Part shown: positions 1 to 5,590 of the stretch, piece after piece
How positions within the stretch are numbered: position 1 is the stretch's first letter
How the letters are laid out: each line of letters starts with the position of its first letter
Assembly: GCA_030613915.1 (NCBI GenBank)
Contig: JAUWKY010000092.1
Location: 1 to 8,076, forward strand
Length of the DNA stretch: 8,076 nucleotides
From: Syntrophobacterales bacterium
GTDB lineage: Bacteria; Desulfobacterota; Syntrophobacteria; BM002
Direction of reading: 5' to 3'
The notes under the pieces: model-generated
Database searches by the model: none
Seen by the model: only the letters and a program-made list of their open reading frames with translations
What the model was told of the DNA's origin: nothing
Translations under genes and position numbers: made by a program

Positions 1-585
1 GAAGAGACCCCTCCGGAAGAGTGGGATCTGCGAGGATTACAGGAAGCTTTTCTAACTCACTTCTCCATGGCACTGAGCTTCGAAGGGAATGCCGCGGAAG
101 ACTTCACCCAGGAAGGTATACGTGAGTTCCTCTTGGAAAAAACTCGGAACGGCTACTCTCAGAAAGAGGAGGAGTGGGGCCCGGAAATCGCGCGAGACAT
201 GGAGCGGTTGGTAACCCTGCAGACGGTAGATCAGCGCTGGCGTGAGCATCTCCTGGCCATGGATCACCTGAAGGAAGGGATTGGCTTGCGTGGTTATGCT
301 CAGCAAGATCCGCTCATCGAGTACAAGCGTGAAGGGCTTGAAATGTTTCAGGAAATGGTGGAGCAGATCAAGGGAGAGATCGTCCAGATGCTTTTCAGGA
401 TTCAGGTGGCTACTCAGGAGGAAGAGCACCTGCAAGAAGCCCAACAGCAGCCCCTGCTCCTCAGTCACGGCGAATCAGCGGCTGGCTCAAAAAGAAAGCC
501 GGCAAGACGTTCTGCCAAGGTTGGCCGCAACCAGCCCTGTCCCTGTGGGAGCGGCAAGAAATACAAGAAATGCTGTGGGAGATAA
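1..585 (+). CDS. secA: SecA preprotein translocase ATPase, C-terminal part (5' end outside window)
   Basis: This is the last 194 codons of SecA, open from base 1 and ending at TAA 583-585. SecA is the cytosolic ATPase that drives unfolded preproteins through SecYEG. The visible part is the end of the helical wing and scaffold region. It includes the conserved block [21 protein letters not shown] (positions 223-285), followed by [10 protein letters not shown] and the [13 protein letters not shown] helix. A basic, poorly conserved linker follows. The extreme C-terminus is the SEC-C zinc finger [13 protein letters not shown], with its cysteines encoded at 538-540, 544-546, 571-573 and 574-576. 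In known SecA proteins this tail binds zinc and SecB or ribosomes. The ATPase domains lie upstream of the window. The ATG at 67 is internal and not a start. The stop codon is the first three bases of a heptamer array. The assignment is secure. Confidence 0.97.
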   Translation, partial: EETPPEEWDLRGLQEAFLTHFSMALSFEGNAAEDFTQEGIREFLLEKTRNGYSQKEEEWGPEIARDMERLVTLQTVDQRWREHLLAMDHLKEGIGLRGYAQQDPLIEYKREGLEMFQEMVEQIKGEIVQMLFRIQVATQEEEHLQEAQQQPLLLSHGESAAGSKRKPARRSAKVGRNQPCPCGSGKKYKKCCGR

Positions 586-617
586 GCGCATGGCGCAAAG
601 AGCATAGCGCACAGCGC
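583..617 (+). repeat. Degenerate heptamer array, consensus CGCANAG (ATAGCGC register)
   Basis: Five 7-base units lie end to end: TAAGCGC, ATGGCGC, AAAGAGC, ATAGCGC, ACAGCGC. The first unit begins with the secA stop codon. Read in another register the units are CGCATGG, CGCAAAG, AGCATAG, CGCACAG. The same heptamer family occurs in inverse orientation at 2115-2135. The function is unknown. Confidence 0.7.
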
Positions 618-713
618 CATTACTCATCTCGCCTTGCTTATTTCGCTGCCCATTTGGCCTTCATCATTCCTACATTTGAGCAATATATTCTTCCAACCTA
701 AATCTCAATGCCA

Positions 714-769
714 AATGTGAAGTGTGAAATGTGAAATGAAAGATGACCAATGACCACTGACCAATTACC
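714..769 (+). repeat. Eight-unit heptamer array spanning the argJ start codon
   Basis: Eight consecutive 7-base units are in one register: AATGTGA, AGTGTGA, AATGTGA, AATGAAA, GATGACC, AATGACC, ACTGACC, AATTACC. The sequence drifts from an AATGTGA type to an AATGACC type while the period stays exactly seven. The argJ ATG (750-752) is inside the sixth unit, and the first codons of argJ are repeat-encoded. Confidence 0.75.
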
Positions 770-1967
770 TCCTCCTGAAGAGTTTACCGTTCCCGGATTC
801 AAAGCCGGCGCAATAGCCGCTGGCATTCGCTATCAAGGACGTCCCGACCTTGCCCTCATTACCAGTGAGGTGCCAGCCACTGCTGCCGGGGTTTTTACCA
901 CCAACAAGGTCCAGGCAGCCCCCGTTTTGCTCAGCCGCTCACATCTAACCGGGAATACTGTCCGGGCAATTGTAGTCAACAGCGGTATCGCCAACGCCTG
1001 CACCGGGGACATTGGCCTGCAACGTGCCCAGGCCACAGCTCGCATAGCTGCTGATGCCATTGGCTGTCCCCTCGAAGAGATTTTGGTGGCCTCCACCGGG
1101 GTGATTGGCATGGACCTGCCCATTGAGCCGGTGGCCAACTATCTTCCCAAATTAGTTCCATTGGTGCGCTCCGATGGCTGGATGGATGCGGCTCAAGCAA
1201 TTATGACCACGGACACGGTACCCAAAATCCACATGGTAAGAAGCCGGCTGCAGGACCGTCCTTTCACAGTACTTGGCATCGCCAAGGGCGCCGGCATGAT
1301 CTGCCCGGACATGGCAACCTTGCTCTCATTCGTGGGCACGGATGCAGCCATCACCCCTGAAGCCCTCCAGGCACTGGTTCGAGAAGAAGCGGAACACTCT
1401 TTTAACCGGATTACGGTGGACGGGGACACCAGCACCAACGACACGCTTATAGTACTCGCAAACGGTCGCGCCGCTAACCAGCCGATAGCAGACCTGGCTT
1501 CCCCTGATGGCGAACGCTTACGCCAGGCCCTTGGAGAAGTCCTACTAGAGCTGGCTAAGAAAATCGTTGCTGATGGAGAAGGTGCCACCAAATTGGTTGA
1601 AATCAGACTAAAGGGAGCATCAAGTCAGGTTGAAGCACTCAGGGGAGCTCGTACAGTTGCCAACTCACCCCTGGTAAAAACCGCCCTTTTTGGAGAGGAC
1701 GCCAACTGGGGCCGTGTTCTTGCGGCATTGGGCCGGGCGGATATCCGCTTCGATCCCAACCGGGTGCAGCTGTTCTTCAATGAGGTGAAGCTTGTGGAAA
1801 ACGGGCTTTCTCTTGGAGAAAAGGCGGAGAATAAGGCCAGCGAGATTTTACGCCAACCATCGTTTTCCATAACGATTGATCTTGGTGAGGGCACGGCAGA
1901 GGAATCAGTCTACACCTGTGATCTCAGTATTGATTACATCAAGATCAATGCCGATTATAGAAGCTAG
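750..1967 (+). CDS. argJ: ArgJ, glutamate N-acetyltransferase / N-acetylornithine acetyltransferase
   Basis: ArgJ moves the acetyl group from N-acetylornithine to glutamate in the cyclic arginine pathway; some members also use acetyl-CoA. The 405-residue length is normal. The proenzyme cleaves itself before the nucleophilic threonine of the KGxGMIxPxMAT motif, here KGAGMICPDMAT with T190 encoded at 1317-1319. Other family signatures are FTTNKVQAAPV (49-59), NSGIANACTG (77-86), the oxyanion-hole stretch STGVIG (115-120), MTTDTVPK (152-159), TVDGDTSTND, GEDANWGRVLAALGRA and the C-terminal CDLSIDYIKINADYRS. The start is forced. An in-frame TGA lies at 744-746, and no other ATG, GTG or TTG precedes the conserved domain, so ATG 750 inside the heptamer array must be used. 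Its Shine-Dalgarno is weak (GAAAG, 738-742). It follows secA with no other arg gene nearby. One or two specificities cannot be decided from sequence. Confidence 0.97.
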   Translation: MTTDQLPPPEEFTVPGFKAGAIAAGIRYQGRPDLALITSEVPATAAGVFTTNKVQAAPVLLSRSHLTGNTVRAIVVNSGIANACTGDIGLQRAQATARIAADAIGCPLEEILVASTGVIGMDLPIEPVANYLPKLVPLVRSDGWMDAAQAIMTTDTVPKIHMVRSRLQDRPFTVLGIAKGAGMICPDMATLLSFVGTDAAITPEALQALVREEAEHSFNRITVDGDTSTNDTLIVLANGRAANQPIADLASPDGERLRQALGEVLLELAKKIVADGEGATKLVEIRLKGASSQVEALRGARTVANSPLVKTALFGEDANWGRVLAALGRADIRFDPNRVQLFFNEVKLVENGLSLGEKAENKASEILRQPSFSITIDLGEGTAEESVYTCDLSIDYIKINADYRS

Positions 1968-1973
1968 ATCAGG

Positions 1974-2022
1974 GGGCAGCGGGCAGCCAGCAGCTGGCAG
2001 CAATTACTAGGCACTGAACACT
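1974..2022 (+). repeat. Heptamer array GGGCAGC type passing into NNNNACT type
   Basis: Seven consecutive 7-base units begin six bases after the argJ stop: GGGCAGC, GGGCAGC, CAGCAGC, TGGCAGC, then AATTACT, AGGCACT, GAACACT. The first four share GCAGC-type cores and the last three share a terminal ACT. The register continues without a slip to GGTAAAC at 2051-2057, although the units between are too diverged to call confidently. Confidence 0.6.
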
Positions 2023-2050
2023 ACTACTCTGTGAACGGCAACTTGTAGAT

Positions 2051-2087
2051 GGTAAACCGTTGAGGTGGCCCCCCTAATCCGTTTACC
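2051..2087. repeat. Stem-loop with GGTAAAC / GTTTACC arms
   Basis: GGTAAAC (2051-2057) pairs perfectly with GTTTACC (2081-2087). Weaker inner pairing ends with GAGG/CCTA-like bases around a C-rich loop. The centre (2058-2080) matches 17 of 23 bases with the centre of the hairpin at 4666-4705, including the shared CCTAATCC. No T-tract follows, so a classical intrinsic terminator for argJ is not supported. Confidence 0.45.
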
Positions 2088-2108
2088 GTTCACCGTTTAC
2101 TGTTTACC
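2081..2108 (+). repeat. Heptamer array GTTTACC, four units
   Basis: The four contiguous units are GTTTACC, GTTCACC, GTTTACT, GTTTACC. The inverse sequence (GTGAAC at 2031-2036, GGTAAAC at 2051-2057) lies just upstream, so the array can fold back on it. Confidence 0.75.
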
Positions 2109-2114
2109 GATACC

Positions 2115-2135
2115 CTCTGCGCTATGCGCCCTGCG
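2115..2135 (-). repeat. Heptamer array CGCANAG, inverted copy relative to 583-617
   Basis: On the plus strand the units are CTCTGCG, CTATGCG, CCCTGCG. On the minus strand they read CGCAGGG, CGCATAG, CGCAGAG, the same family as next to the secA stop. The ATG at 2124 is part of the second unit, which argues against it being the start of the following gene. Confidence 0.65.
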
Positions 2136-2144
2136 AGTTCAGCC

Positions 2145-2849
2145 ATGATGATCGCTTGCCACCATCCAAATTTCATGCCTTGGCCCGGACTATTTTTTAA
2201 AGGTATGCAAGCGGAACAGTTGGTGCTGCTCGATGATGTCCAATTTCCCTTGGGAGGAAGCTGGATAAATCGAAACCGGCTCAAGAACGACCAGGGAGAA
2301 TTGTGGCTAACAGTGCCAGTTTGGAAGCGAGGCAGGAGTTTTCAGCGTATTGATCAGGTTGAAATCTGCAACGCCGAAAATTGGCAGAAAAAGCATCTGT
2401 TCAGCCTTGAACATGCTTACAAACATGCTCCTTACTGGGACGAACATGGCACATTGTGTCGACAAATATACCACGATACCCGGCGCGAGCTCTTAGAGCT
2501 CAATCTCGTGATTTTGGACTATCTGAGAATCGCCTTGGGAATTCCTCGACCTTTTGTGCGCAACTCAACTTTTGCCATTGAGACCAGTGGTTCCCAACGG
2601 CTGGTGGATATTTGTAAGGGGCTAGGAGCCCGGAAATATTTGACCATAGCTTCATCACACAAGTACCTCGACGAGAATTTGTTCCAACGCCATGGTATTC
2701 AGATAATGTATTACAAATATGAACCTCCAATTTACCCTCAGCTCTGGGGTGATTTCATCGCCAATCTCTCAGTTTTAGATCTCATCCTCACCTGCGGGCC
2801 GAAGAGTGGCAGAATGATCCGGCAGGCAGGCAGGCTCGTCAAATCGTAA
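2145..2849 (+). CDS. WbqC-family protein
   Basis: This 234-residue protein matches the WbqC-like family. Residue numbers are from ATG 2145. Family hallmarks are the N-terminal HHPNF..PW motif (6-13, usually HQPN[FY].PW), LDDVQF (29-34), WINRNR (40-45), LTVPV (55-59), and a C-terminal YPQLWGDFIANLSVLDLI block followed by GP. Family members occur in O-antigen and other glycan loci; I know of no firmly established reaction, so none is assigned. There is no signal peptide or membrane segment, so it is probably cytosolic. An in-frame ATG at 2124 would add seven residues, but it lies in a heptamer repeat. ATG 2145 aligns best with the family start, although no strong Shine-Dalgarno is present. The neighbours are housekeeping genes, with no glycosyltransferase in view. 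The last codons are written in a GGCA tetranucleotide repeat (2821-2835). The family call is firm; the function is open. Confidence 0.88.
   Translation: MMIACHHPNFMPWPGLFFKGMQAEQLVLLDDVQFPLGGSWINRNRLKNDQGELWLTVPVWKRGRSFQRIDQVEICNAENWQKKHLFSLEHAYKHAPYWDEHGTLCRQIYHDTRRELLELNLVILDYLRIALGIPRPFVRNSTFAIETSGSQRLVDICKGLGARKYLTIASSHKYLDENLFQRHGIQIMYYKYEPPIYPQLWGDFIANLSVLDLILTCGPKSGRMIRQAGRLVKS
2821..2835 (+). repeat. GGCA tetranucleotide repeat in the 3' end of the WbqC-family gene
   Basis: GGCA is repeated three and three-quarter times and encodes part of the C-terminal tail RQAGRLVKS. The conserved family region ends just before it. A change of one unit would shift the frame only in the last few residues. 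Confidence 0.5.
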
Positions 2850-2863
2850 GCTGTTTGCTGTCC

Positions 2864-2891
2864 TCTGACGTCTGACCTCTGACCTCTAATC
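2864..2891 (+). repeat. Heptamer array TCTGACC
   Basis: The four units are TCTGACG, TCTGACC, TCTGACC, TCTAATC, starting 14 bases after the WbqC-family stop. They share the TGACC core with units at 742-762 beside argJ. A second small run follows at 2927-2940 (CCCATGC, TCCATGC). Confidence 0.65.
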
Positions 2892-2959
2892 CCCGTCTCG
2901 CCGTTTTTCCACGTCGTTCCCAATCCCCCATGCTCCATGCCGATAACTCGCTTTTCCCC

Positions 2960-2986
2960 TTGAAAGTTAACAGTAAGTGTGATAGT
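2960..2986 (+). promoter_or_regulatory. Possible promoter for the rpsB-tsf-pyrH-frr-uppS cluster
   Basis: TTGAAA (2960-2965) matches five of six -35 positions. GATAGT (2981-2986) matches four of six -10 positions, but the 15-base spacer is short. The placement upstream of the structured leader is sensible. The call is weak, and the true promoter could lie elsewhere between 2890 and 3060. Confidence 0.3.
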
Positions 2987-3067
2987 TAAAGTCGTTTACC
3001 CGAAGGCACAGTTTGGTCCACTCCATACAGTATTGTTGCTGGAGAGGGCCAAGTTTAAGAATTGCTG

Positions 3068-3195
3068 AAACCCCTTTTCTTGCAATGTTTACAGGAACTA
3101 AAGGAGGTTTTGTTAGCACTGTTTTTCAAACCACACATCCCCTCAATCCTTTGGTGTCCCGGGTTGCGGGGTGGCTAGGTATTGCCGGGGGGATG
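3068..3195 (+). promoter_or_regulatory. Structured 5' leader upstream of rpsB, candidate S2 autoregulatory RNA
   Basis: Two substantial stems can form. AAACCCCTTTT (3068-3078) pairs with AAAGGAGGTTT (3100-3110) with one mismatch and one G-U pair across a 21-base loop. It would hide the ribosome-binding-like AAAGGAGG that has no gene behind it. CATCCCCTC (3136-3144) pairs with GGGGGGATG (3187-3195), nine pairs with one G-U, around a G-rich interior, and ends 15 bases before the rpsB Shine-Dalgarno. In E. coli, S2 represses rpsB-tsf through its leader. That this leader works the same way is inference. Confidence 0.45.
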
Positions 3196-3220
3196 GAGGA
3201 AAAACCAGAGGGAGGAAAAA

Positions 3221-4036
3221 ATGTCAGTTATTACCATGAAGCAACTTCTCGAATCTGGTGTCCATTTTGGACATCAGACCCGCCGCTGGAACCCGAAGAT
3301 GAAACCATACATTTTCGGGGCACGCAATGGAATCTACATCATTGATCTACAACAGACCGTTCGCATGTTTAACACTGCCTATCAATTCTTAGTTGATACG
3401 CTGGCAGCCGGAGATTCCGTGCTTTTTGTCGGCACCAAAAAACAGGCAGTGGACTCCATTGTGGAAGAATCCGAACGCTGCGGCATGTTTCGCGTCACCC
3501 ACCGCTGGCTTGGCGGAATGCTCACCAACTTCCAGACCATCAAAAAGAGCATAGACCGACTCAAACAGCTCAAGGGTATGAAGGAGGATGGCAGCATCAG
3601 TAAGTTTCCCAAGAAAGAGATTCTCCAGATGGAACGGGAGACGATGAAGCTGGATAGGAACCTGGGGGGCATTGAGGACATGGAGCGACTGCCAGGTGCT
3701 GTTTTTATAGTGGATCCAAGGCGTGAAAATATAGCTGTGGCAGAGGCCAACAAATTGCGCATACCCATCGTTGCGATTGTGGACAGCAACTGCGACCCCG
3801 ATCCCATCGATTATATCATTCCGGGGAATGACGACGCCATCCGCTCTATCCGCCTCTTTGCTTCCAAAGTCGCGGATGCATGTATTGAGGGCAAGCAGAA
3901 AAGAGAAGAGCAACTTCAGGCAGCAATGGACAAAGCGTCCACTGACGCCGAAGCCGAAGCTGCATTGATCGGCACCGCCATCTCTGCTGAAGAAGGCGGC
4001 CCTGAGATCGAGATTATCAATCCTGTGGAAGAATGA
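3221..4036 (+). CDS. rpsB: 30S ribosomal protein S2
   Basis: S2 is a small-subunit ribosomal protein that joins late at the head-body junction and, in E. coli, binds together with S1. The product is 271 residues. It opens with the family signature [22 protein letters not shown], then [44 protein letters not shown], the coiled-coil hairpin region around residues 110-150, [37 protein letters not shown] and [11 protein letters not shown]. The tail is acidic and Ala/Glu-rich, as in many S2 proteins. ATG 3221 is preceded by GGAGG (3211-3215) at a five-base spacing. A TTG at 3182 is in frame, but it lies inside the leader stem and would add non-conserved residues. This is the first gene of the cluster; tsf follows after 22 bases. 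The assignment is certain. Confidence 0.98.
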   Translation: MSVITMKQLLESGVHFGHQTRRWNPKMKPYIFGARNGIYIIDLQQTVRMFNTAYQFLVDTLAAGDSVLFVGTKKQAVDSIVEESERCGMFRVTHRWLGGMLTNFQTIKKSIDRLKQLKGMKEDGSISKFPKKEILQMERETMKLDRNLGGIEDMERLPGAVFIVDPRRENIAVAEANKLRIPIVAIVDSNCDPDPIDYIIPGNDDAIRSIRLFASKVADACIEGKQKREEQLQAAMDKASTDAEAEAALIGTAISAEEGGPEIEIINPVEE

Positions 4037-4058
4037 GCGACTTTGAAGGAGGAAAAAA

Positions 4059-4664
4059 TTGCAAATCACTTCAGCAATGGTGAAAGAGTTGCGGGAAAAA
4101 ACCAACGTTGGGATTATGGATTGTAAGGCGGCACTCCAGGAAACCCAGGGTGACATGCAGAAAGCCATTGATTACCTGAGGCAGAAAGGTCTGGCTGTAG
4201 CTCAAAAGCGAGCCGGCAGAATCGCCAGTGAGGGTATGGTCCATTCCTACATCCACGCGGGTGGCAAAATTGGAGTCATGGTGGAAGTAAACTGTGAAAC
4301 CGACTTCACCGCCAGAAACGAGGCCTTTGGCGACTTTGTCAAAAACCTCGCCATGCATATTGCTGCAACCAACCCCTTGGCCATTGACCGTGAGGGTCTT
4401 GCCCAGGAAATCGTAGCGCGTGAGAAGGAAATCTACCGGGCGCAGGCCCTTGAAACAGGCAAACCGGAAAACATTGTCGATAAAATTGCCGAGGGTAAAC
4501 TCAATAAATTCTACCAGGAGGTTTGCCTCTTGGAGCAGGCATACGTCCGCGACACTGATATTGCCATCGAAGATCTTCTCAATGAGCTTCGCGCCAAGAC
4601 TGGCGAAAACGTAATAGTGCGTCGTTTCATCCGTTATCAGTTGGGTGAAGATTCGGCAAGCTAG
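4059..4664 (+). CDS. tsf: Elongation factor Ts
   Basis: EF-Ts is the nucleotide exchange factor that frees GDP from EF-Tu. The product is 201 residues, the compact form also found in Thermus and many other bacteria, compared with about 283 residues in E. coli. The N-terminal UBA-like module MVKELREKTNVGIMDCKAAL carries the TNVGIMDCK signature (15-23). The core has GKIGVMVEVNCETDFTARNEAF (the EF-Tu contact region) and the C-terminal QAYVRD.DIAIEDLLNEL. The start is TTG 4059, chosen because AAGGAGG (4046-4052) stands six bases before it and the family always has about six residues ahead of MVKEL. The ATG at 4077 would cut these off and has no ribosome-binding site. The use of TTG may trim EF-Ts output relative to S2. 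The gene is transcriptionally coupled to rpsB. Confidence 0.97.
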   Translation: MQITSAMVKELREKTNVGIMDCKAALQETQGDMQKAIDYLRQKGLAVAQKRAGRIASEGMVHSYIHAGGKIGVMVEVNCETDFTARNEAFGDFVKNLAMHIAATNPLAIDREGLAQEIVAREKEIYRAQALETGKPENIVDKIAEGKLNKFYQEVCLLEQAYVRDTDIAIEDLLNELRAKTGENVIVRRFIRYQLGEDSAS

Positions 4665-4665
4665 C

Positions 4666-4705
4666 ACCGTTTGGTTGATTGGCTCCGCCTAATCCACCAA
4701 ACGGT
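4666..4705. repeat. Strong stem-loop directly after the tsf stop codon
   Basis: ACCGTTTGGTTGATT (4666-4680) pairs with AATCCACCAAACGGT (4691-4705), 14 of 15 positions, around a 10-base loop. It begins one base after the tsf stop. No T-tract follows (the next bases are AAATCC), so it is not a classical rho-independent terminator. An attenuating, RNA-stabilising or repeat-element role is equally possible. Its centre resembles the hairpin at 2051-2087. Confidence 0.6.
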
Positions 4706-4845
4706 AAATCCGAATATCGAAACAATTTTCAAATCACGAAAATCCAAATGTCCCAAACATTATAGTCGATCATCCAAGCTGCTTCTGTTTTGAACATTTG
4801 AATTTCGAATTTGTTTCGGATTCCGAGCTTCGGATTTCGGATTTT
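4706..4845. repeat. Long imperfect palindrome filling the tsf-pyrH gap
   Basis: The left arm (4706-4759) and the reverse complement of the right arm (4786-4845) align over most of their length. Matching blocks include AAATCCGAA, CCGAAACAA/TCGAAACAA, and CCAAATGTCC against TTCAAATGTTC followed by AAACA. Small insertions interrupt the match. About 26 bases separate the arms. The transcript could fold into one extended hairpin. Confidence 0.55.
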
Positions 4846-4849
4846 CTTC
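4794..4849 (+). repeat. Heptamer array TTCGGAT type, upstream of pyrH
   Basis: Eight units sit in one register: ACATTTG, AATTTCG, AATTTGT, TTCGGAT, TCCGAGC, TTCGGAT, TTCGGAT, TTTCTTC. The array forms the right arm of the palindrome and ends two bases before the AAAGGG ribosome-binding region of pyrH. Confidence 0.65.
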
Positions 4850-4861
4850 AAGAAAGGGACC

Positions 4862-5590
4862 ATGTCGGAACCTAAATACAAGCGGATAGTTCTTAAGATA
4901 AGTGGTGAGGCTCTGATGGGAGACGCCTCCTTCGGTATCGTCCCCGAGGTTATTGACAAGGTAGCCGCAGACATATATGAAGTGGATAGTCTGGGGGTCC
5001 AGGTTGCCGTGGTTATTGGGGGAGGCAACATCTTTCGCGGCGTGTCTGCTGCTTCCCGCGGCATGGACCGGACCTCGGCGGACAATATGGGGATGTTGGC
5101 CACCGTCATCAATGCTCTAGCACTGCAAGATGCCCTAGAGAGATTGGGTGGTCAGACTCGGCTGCAATCAGCTATCAGCATGAGAGCAGTGGCAGAGCCC
5201 TACATCCGTCGTCGCGCTATTCGCCATCTGGAGAAGGGACGTATCGTAATCTTCGCCGCGGGAACCGGAAACCCTTACTTTACTACGGATACCGCTGCCG
5301 CATTGCGCGCCATGGAGGTACAGGCCGATGTCCTGCTAAAAGCCACCAGGGTTGATGGCGTCTATCCGGCCGATCCGGAGAAGACTCCGGGTGTCAAAAA
5401 AATAGACAGGCTCACTCATTTGGAAGTCCTTCATAAGCAGTTGAAGGTAATGGATGCAACTGCTATTTCTCTAGCTATGGATAATGCTATGCCCATAATC
5501 GTCTTCAACCTCACCAAGCCGGGCAACATGAAGAGGGTGGTTATGGGTGAACCGGTTGGCACTATAGTGGAGGGGGGGGATAATGGTTGA
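4862..5590 (+). CDS. pyrH: UMP kinase (uridylate kinase)
   Basis: PyrH phosphorylates UMP to UDP with ATP, feeding UTP and CTP synthesis. It is a hexameric cytosolic enzyme of the amino-acid-kinase fold, unrelated to eukaryotic UMP kinases. The product is 242 residues. Visible motifs are VLKISGEAL (10-18, with phosphate-binding K12), IGGGNIFRG (52-60), [18 protein letters not shown] (73-90), [14 protein letters not shown] (133-146, substrate site with D143) and [13 protein letters not shown] (160-172). The start is ATG 4862. The frame is open further up to TTG 4811, but that part is repeat DNA. A modest AAAGGGA (4853-4859) precedes the ATG closely. An unusually long 197-base structured gap separates it from tsf. 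The 3' end contains a run of eight G (5572-5579) and overlaps frr by eight bases. Confidence 0.97.
   Translation: MSEPKYKRIVLKISGEALMGDASFGIVPEVIDKVAADIYEVDSLGVQVAVVIGGGNIFRGVSAASRGMDRTSADNMGMLATVINALALQDALERLGGQTRLQSAISMRAVAEPYIRRRAIRHLEKGRIVIFAAGTGNPYFTTDTAAALRAMEVQADVLLKATRVDGVYPADPEKTPGVKKIDRLTHLEVLHKQLKVMDATAISLAMDNAMPIIVFNLTKPGNMKRVVMGEPVGTIVEGGDNG

Larger units (their letters stand above)
2850..3220 (+). other. 371-base gap: heptamers, then probable promoter and structured leader of the rpsB cluster
   Basis: The first 90 bases are heptamer-rich. From about 2960 the sequence looks like a promoter region and 5' leader for rpsB, with two strong potential stems. An open frame exists from ATG 3013 through the rpsB start in another frame, but it has no Shine-Dalgarno, overlaps rpsB and resembles nothing, so I do not call it a gene. 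Confidence 0.6.

Noticed and set aside
583..769. CRISPR-like or transposon-end reading of the repeats
   Set aside because: Units are seven bases, contiguous and without spacers, and there is no transposase or target-site duplication, so neither CRISPR nor a classical insertion sequence fits.
3100..3178. Possible leader peptide after AAAGGAGG, starting TTG 3110
   Set aside because: The spacing of two bases is too short, the start is TTG, and the peptide has no regulatory codon run. The motif fits better as part of a stem.
3013..3345. Open frame of 110 codons through the rpsB leader and start
   Set aside because: It overlaps the certain rpsB start in another frame, has no ribosome-binding site at its ATG and resembles no protein.
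3389..4168. Long minus-strand open frame opposite rpsB and tsf
   Set aside because: It is a shadow of two highly conserved genes, lacks a ribosome-binding site and has no protein family character.
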